Assembly: GCA_017794825.1 (NCBI GenBank)
Contig: CP051237.1
Coordinates: 5,877,342-5,941,341, forward strand
Direction: 5' to 3'
Length of the DNA: 64,000 nucleotides
Source: Pararhizobium sp.
GTDB lineage: Bacteria; Pseudomonadota; Alphaproteobacteria; Rhizobiales; Rhizobiaceae
How positions within the stretch are numbered: the first letter of the stretch is position 1; the number at the start of each line of letters is the position of its first letter. The notes under the pieces were generated by a model, which was given only the letters and a program-made list of their open reading frames with translations, searched no databases and was not told the DNA's origin. Positions 61,078 to 64,000 of the stretch are shown here, piece after piece. Made by a program: the position numbers and the translations under genes.

Positions 61078-61992
61078 TTGATCTGGATCGATACGGATAT
61101 GGGATTCGACGACATGCTCGCCATCATGATGGTGGAGCAGTCGACCCTCGACATAGCAGGCGTATCCCTTGTCTATGGAAATACGAAACTGGAGCAGGTT
61201 GTCCAAAACACGTTTGACGCCTCGGGCTATCTCGGCTGGACCATGCCCTTGTTTGCGGGCGCTTCGCGATCGATTCTTGGCTCCGTCGAGACCGCGGAAG
61301 CGATCCTGGGCTCAACCGGCATGCCGACCCTCGGCAAGCGACTTCCCAAGAGTGCGACGACCGGTCTCGGTTCCGCCATCAGCGGCCTGACGGAATGGCT
61401 TGAGAGCCTGGACGACCCAGGACCTGTGCTTGCGCTCGGACCGCTGACCAACATCGCCATCCTGCTGCTTGCACGTCCCGATCTTGCTTCGCACATCAGC
61501 CATATCCTGTGGATGGGCGGCGGCTCCGGACCGGGCAATCACACCGCCTCGGCGGAATTCAACGCCTTCAGCGATCCCGAGGCGGTCGCCATCGTTCTTG
61601 CAAGCGGCGTCGAACTGCGGATGGTCGATCTGGAATGCTGCAGGCAGGTTCTCGTCGGTCCTGATTTCGCGCAATCCCTTAATGCGGCAGACGATGGGCA
61701 AGGCTCCATTCTCAAGGATCTCCTGGGCGGCTATATCGATATCGCCCTCCAGAGAGGCCGCTCCGCCATGGCGCTTTACGATCCGGTCGCGGCGGCGATC
61801 GCCATTGATGACAATGTGGCGACGCTCGAAGCCGTGCGGATCGACGTGGAGCTGGCTGGCGGCCTGACACGCGGCCGGACGGTCGTCGACCGCCGCCCTT
61901 CTGCGAGCGCAAACGCCAGGATCGCTGTTCAACCGGACGCCGAACGCATCAAGACAATGGCGCTCGACGCTCTTAACAAGGCAGCTCGATAA
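61078..61992 (+). CDS. Nucleoside hydrolase (IUNH family)
   Basis: This 304-residue enzyme has the Ca2+-binding N-terminal motif WIDTDMGFDD (residues 3-12; DTDxGxDD of the family), the ALGPLTNIA loop and WMGGGSG. It cleaves the N-glycosidic bond of ribonucleosides. The first usable codon is TTG at 61078; the next ATG (61096) would cut the catalytic motif, and an in-frame stop lies at 61048. The stop overlaps the adenine deaminase start (TAATG). The pair would convert adenosine to adenine and then hypoxanthine. Confidence 0.85.
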   Translation: MIWIDTDMGFDDMLAIMMVEQSTLDIAGVSLVYGNTKLEQVVQNTFDASGYLGWTMPLFAGASRSILGSVETAEAILGSTGMPTLGKRLPKSATTGLGSAISGLTEWLESLDDPGPVLALGPLTNIAILLLARPDLASHISHILWMGGGSGPGNHTASAEFNAFSDPEAVAIVLASGVELRMVDLECCRQVLVGPDFAQSLNAADDGQGSILKDLLGGYIDIALQRGRSAMALYDPVAAAIAIDDNVATLEAVRIDVELAGGLTRGRTVVDRRPSASANARIAVQPDAERIKTMALDALNKAAR

Positions 61993-63779
61993 TGACTTCT
62001 TCGGTTCCCGAACCGCATGATCTGAATGACAGGGCGCTGCGCGACCGCGCCGTGGCGGCTGCGCGCGGCGATGCGCCGTTCGATCTCCTGATCATCAACG
62101 GAAACATTCTCGATTCCGCGACCGGCGAGATCCGCAAGGCCGACGTCGGGATCACAGGTCCGATGATTGCAAGCGTGCACCAGCCTGCAAGCCGGACGGA
62201 CGCTGGAGAGGTCATCGACGCCGCCGGGAAGATCCTCACAGCTGGACTGATCGACGCCCATATGCATGTCGAAAGCTCGATGGTCACGCCCGCAACCTAC
62301 GCCGAAACGATTTTGCCGCGCGGCGTGACGACAGTCGTCTGGGACCCGCACGAGTTCGGAAACGTCCATGGTCTCGCCGGCGTCGACTGGGCTGTCGAAG
62401 CGACGTCCCGCCTGCCGATGCGGTTCATTGTTCTGGCGCCGTCCTGTGTCCCCTCCGCGCCGGGCTTCGAGTACTCGGGCGCGGAGTTCGGGGGCGGCGA
62501 AATGGAGGCGATGCTCTCCAACCCCGGTATCGGCGGCGTCGCGGAAGTGATGAACATGGCCGGCGTCGTCAATCGCGACTCGCTGATGACAGATATCGTC
62601 CAGGCTGGGCTTGCAAGCGGAAAGCCCGTGTTCGGACATGCGCGCGGCCTGAGCGGACCGGATCTGAACGCCTTCATGGCGGCGGGCGTGACATCCGACC
62701 ATGAACTCACATCAGCAGCTGACTTTCTCGAAAAACTCCGCGCGGGACTGACGATCGAGATCCGCGGCTCGCACGATCACCTGCTTCCCGAGATCGTGGA
62801 GGCGCTGAACGGAATAGGCCATCTGCCGCCAACCGTGACGCTTTGCACCGATGATATATTTCCTGACGATCTCGAAATGAATGGCGGGCTTGACGATGTG
62901 ATCCGCAGGCTCGTCTGCTACGGCATGCCGCCCGTATGGGCGATCCGCGCAGCGACGCTCAACGCGGCGATGCGCCTGGGACGCAACGACCTCGGCCTGA
63001 TCGCCGCCGGTCGACGCGCCGACCTCGTCGCTTTCGACGACCTGCAGTCGTTGAGGGCGGATTTCGTAATCGGCAATGGCGCGGTCGTAGCCCGCAACAA
63101 TCGACTGAATTCTCCGCCGCACAGGATCAAAACCGAACTGCTTGAGAACTCCGTCAAGGCGCCTCAATTCAAACCAGATGATTTCAGACTAAAGGCGAGC
63201 GGCAATCGCGTGCGCGTTGCGACCATCGATCGACCGCGCTTCACGCGCTGGCGCGAGACGGAAGCGGATGTCAGGGATGGCCATGTCGTTCCGCCCGAGG
63301 GCGCAACCCTGATCGGCGTCTGTCATCGTCACGGACGCAAGTCGGCCGAAATGAAAATCGGCTATCTCACGGACTGGGGCGTGTGGAACGGCGCTGTATG
63401 CACGACGGTTTCCCACGACAGCCACAACATCACGGTGTTCGGAGGAAACGAGGCGGACATGGCGCTTGCCGCGAACGCCGTCTGCGCGATGGACGGCGGC
63501 CTTGCCGTTGTCTCAGGAGGCGTGATCCTGGCAAGTCTTCCGCTGCCGCTTTCCGGGCTCGTCAGCGATGCGCCGATGGCCGACGTCAGCGCAGGCTTCG
63601 CCGCGATCAAAAAGGCGATGGATCAGATCGTCGAATGGCGGCCGCCCTATCTTGTCTTCAAGGCCTGTTTCGGCGCGACGCTCGCGTGCAACGCAGGCCC
63701 GCACCAGACCGATCTCGGGCTTTCCGATCTGTCCCGGGACGGGCCGCTCGAAAGCCCGGTCCTCGAAGTCATAGGCTGA
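61992..63779 (+). CDS. ade: Adenine deaminase
   Basis: This 595-residue amidohydrolase-superfamily enzyme has the metal motif GLIDAHMHVESSM, WDPHEFGNVHG, TDDIFPDDL and a long C-terminal domain (KIGYLTDWGVWNGAVCTTVSHDSHNI). These and the length match bacterial Ade rather than adenosine deaminase. It releases ammonia from adenine, giving hypoxanthine. It is translationally coupled to the nucleoside hydrolase gene by a one-base overlap. Confidence 0.94.
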   Translation: MTSSVPEPHDLNDRALRDRAVAAARGDAPFDLLIINGNILDSATGEIRKADVGITGPMIASVHQPASRTDAGEVIDAAGKILTAGLIDAHMHVESSMVTPATYAETILPRGVTTVVWDPHEFGNVHGLAGVDWAVEATSRLPMRFIVLAPSCVPSAPGFEYSGAEFGGGEMEAMLSNPGIGGVAEVMNMAGVVNRDSLMTDIVQAGLASGKPVFGHARGLSGPDLNAFMAAGVTSDHELTSAADFLEKLRAGLTIEIRGSHDHLLPEIVEALNGIGHLPPTVTLCTDDIFPDDLEMNGGLDDVIRRLVCYGMPPVWAIRAATLNAAMRLGRNDLGLIAAGRRADLVAFDDLQSLRADFVIGNGAVVARNNRLNSPPHRIKTELLENSVKAPQFKPDDFRLKASGNRVRVATIDRPRFTRWRETEADVRDGHVVPPEGATLIGVCHRHGRKSAEMKIGYLTDWGVWNGAVCTTVSHDSHNITVFGGNEADMALAANAVCAMDGGLAVVSGGVILASLPLPLSGLVSDAPMADVSAGFAAIKKAMDQIVEWRPPYLVFKACFGATLACNAGPHQTDLGLSDLSRDGPLESPVLEVIG

Positions 63780-63795
63780 GTGTTTTCGTGGGAGC

Positions 63796-63893
63796 GGGAG
63801 CGCGTGGTATCAAAGAGCAAAAAAGGAACCGAAAGCCGCAGCCTCTGTGGCTCCACAGGCCGTCTGCCGCGTCGCCGCGGGAAACGCGCTCCC
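63796..63893 (+). other. Structured element after adenine deaminase, possible terminator or small RNA
   Basis: GGGAGCGCGT (63796-63805) pairs perfectly with ACGCGCTCCC (63884-63893). The intervening 78 nt contain inner hairpins (around CTGTGG-CTC-CACAG and CCGCG-TCGC-CGCGG) and an A6 run. The whole folds as a closed multi-branched domain between convergent genes. It matches no RNA family I can name. Confidence 0.45.
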
Positions 63894-63916
63894 TAATAAA
63901 TCCTATCCGACAGCCC

Positions 63917-64000
63917 CTAACGCCGCAAGTTGCGCAATGCGACCAGAGTGACGAGTTCCATCTCCTCGCGAAGGCGCTTTGGCGGTATCTGGCGAAATCC
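63917..64000 (-). CDS. C-terminal 27 residues of a gene running past the window end
   Basis: On the minus strand an open frame enters at base 64000 and stops at TAG 63917. It ends with an Arg-rich REEMELVTLVALRNLRR. The frame is too short for identification; a helical C-terminus converging on ade is all that can be said. Confidence 0.45.
   Translation of the reverse strand, partial: GFRQIPPKRLREEMELVTLVALRNLRR

Overview
The window looks like a chromosomal segment of an alphaproteobacterium, most likely a member of the Hyphomicrobiales (Rhizobium-like). This rests on the high-GC coding style, a biuret hydrolase that closely resembles the rhizobial enzyme as I remember it, many ABC uptake systems, a rhizobial-type heat-shock promoter in front of htpG, GTTC-N7-GTTC SOS boxes and REP-like palindromes typical of the group. 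I see no tRNA or rRNA gene, CRISPR array, prophage or insertion sequence.

Layout. 0-4.5 kb: 3' part of a pentapeptide/WD40 scaffold protein, a Bcr/CflA exporter and a two-helix K+ channel. 4.5-11.2 kb: proline iminopeptidase, two tandem MHS-type transporters, a small glyoxalase-related protein, an amidase and an ArsR regulator. 11.2-15.1 kb: a translationally coupled pair, a trypsin-like protease and a protease fused to a phospholipase D module. 15.2-19.3 kb: a PaaK-like ligase, a MocR regulator divergent from a PNPOx-like protein, and a VOC protein. 19.4-22.7 kb: a LysR-controlled quinone/catechol defence operon (DoxX, YgiD-type dioxygenase, glutathionyl-hydroquinone reductase). 22.7-23.4 kb: a repeat array. 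23.5-31.4 kb: a GST, an amino-acid ABC cluster without ATPase, an orphan HTH protein and a complete putrescine-type importer. 31.5-38.3 kb: an epimerase, an ECF42-type sigma operon, htpG, a MAPEG protein and a frameshifted malonyl-CoA decarboxylase relic. 38.4-40.6 kb: a second amino-acid ABC cluster without ATPase.

40.7-45.6 kb holds a guanidine-I (ykkC) riboswitch ahead of a guanidine-type ABC importer, an arginase-family hydrolase that fits Ni-dependent guanidine hydrolase, an extremely His-rich protein and a tiny His-containing membrane protein. 45.8-49.3 kb: an alpha/beta hydrolase, two tandem family-25 glycosyltransferases and an Fe/2-oxoglutarate oxygenase. 49.5-58.8 kb: a LysR-linked allophanate hydrolase converging on a seven-gene operon with a BMP-type importer, biuret hydrolase, a second isochorismatase-fold hydrolase and a cupin. 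59-64 kb: an O-methyltransferase, a second, inverted copy of the repeat array, an SOS box before a 58-aa membrane protein, and a nucleoside hydrolase/adenine deaminase operon.

The unifying theme is scavenging of nitrogen from small N-rich compounds: guanidine, biuret/allophanate, polyamines, basic amino acids and purines. The most interesting items are the guanidine operon with its candidate nickel-handling proteins, the possible oligo-urea pathway with two hydrolases, the protease/protease-PLD pair, the composite repeat arrays with compensating stem changes, and the SOS-box/small membrane protein pair.
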